DNA of 15,256 nucleotides. Source: Cryptoclostridium sp036644995 (GTDB taxonomy: Bacteria > Bacillota > Dehalobacteriia > UBA7702). This document shows positions 15,111 through 15,256 of the stretch, one piece after another. The translations under genes and the position numbers were made by a program. The stretch's first letter is position 1, and each line of letters starts with the position of its first letter. The notes below the pieces were generated by a model that saw only the letters and a program-made list of their open reading frames with translations, was not told the origin of the DNA and searched no databases. The DNA lies in contig JAVXOZ010000041.1 of assembly GCA_036644995.1 (NCBI GenBank), forward strand, positions 1 through 15,256, in the 5' to 3' direction.

Positions 15111-15235
15111 CTTCAGACTTTCCAGAATGGGTGATACTCGCCAAAAACTAAAATGCTCGACCGTTTATGTACATCAAAGTACACTGCACGTCCGCCCATT
15201 GTAGCCTTTGGCGAGTCTAACCCATTCTTAAAAGT
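15111..15235 (+). repeat. Structured repeat, element 2 (first unit of a tandem array)
   Basis: Begins at the base after the trkA stop. The outer arm AGAATGGGT 15124-15132 pairs with ACCCATTCT 15220-15228. The internal loop GAT 15133-15135 faces CTA 15217-15219. The long arm ACTCGCCAAA 15136-15145 pairs with TTTGGCGAGT 15207-15216. The apical block 15164-15188 matches 45-69 of element 1 at 20 of 25 positions, has the same length, and keeps TGTAC/GTACA with a six-base loop. The inner stem under it is shorter than in element 1. The arms differ in sequence from element 1 but are fully paired. The next unit begins 125 bp on. The function is unknown. Confidence 0.8.
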
Positions 15236-15256
15236 CTTCAGACTTCCCATAATGGG
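15236..15256 (+). repeat. Start of a second tandem unit, cut by the window end
   Basis: The 21 bases match 15111-15131 at all but three positions: both begin CTTCAGACTT and end AATGGG, the 5' strand of the outer arm. The offset is 125 bp. At the junction, AAGTCT 15232-15237 and AGACTT 15240-15245 form a small inverted repeat. Confidence 0.8.

Noticed and set aside
15124..15228. Repeat element as an integron attC site (GTCTAAC at 15215-15221 matches the RYYYAAC core)
   Set aside because: In attC the RYYYAAC core lies at the 5' end and GTTRRRY at the 3' end. Here the match is at the 3' end, the opposite arm has no complementary core, element 1 has CTAAG instead, and no cassette genes or integrase are seen.

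Overview
The window reads as chromosomal DNA of a low-GC Gram-positive bacterium, most likely a member of the Clostridia (Bacillota). The support is an AT-rich composition, purine-rich Shine-Dalgarno sites, a lipobox-type barnase, a four-cysteine TSCPD protein, and an array of PhoP-type hexamers of the Bacillus kind. No genus can be named from the sequence. All the main genes look intact, and there is no transposase, integrase, tRNA, rRNA or CRISPR array.

Layout, left to right. Positions 1-184 hold one copy of a structured repeat (element 1) followed by an intrinsic terminator. On the minus strand, 201-1244 is a barnase-barstar-TSCPD operon: a membrane-anchored secreted RNase, its intracellular inhibitor and a small four-cysteine protein. 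A 265-bp divergent spacer contains phased PhoP-like boxes. On the plus strand, 1510-3124 is a phosphate-uptake pair (DUF47 protein and PiT transporter). A bidirectional terminator at 3171-3195 separates it from a minus-strand block at 3294-12876. In transcription order that block is uvrB, uvrA, uvrC (nucleotide excision repair), a bifunctional phosphoglucose/phosphomannose isomerase, and an ABC-F ATPase. The ABC-F gene has its own near-perfect promoter inside the end of the isomerase gene. A divergent spacer with a folded-leader candidate leads to the plus-strand K+ uptake pair trkH/ktrB and trkA/ktrA (13117-15110). A second copy of the structured repeat (element 2) begins at the first base after the trkA stop codon, and a further unit starts 125 bp later and is cut by the window end.

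The least ordinary feature is this repeat. The two copies at opposite ends of the window share an apical block (20 of 25 bases), an identical 3x3 internal loop (GAT opposite CTA, flanked by T-A and A-T) and nearly the same overall length. Their paired arms have different sequences, yet both keep base pairing. That is compensatory change, so folding of an RNA or single-stranded DNA is probably what is selected. I do not recognise the family.

Other points of interest are a perfect 51-bp in-frame duplication inside the barnase gene that copies the first helix and the Lys27-equivalent region; a matched loss of a barnase-barstar contact pair (barnase Arg59 to Tyr, barstar Asp35 to Ala); the PhoP-like array before the PiT genes; and a possible structured leader before trkH.
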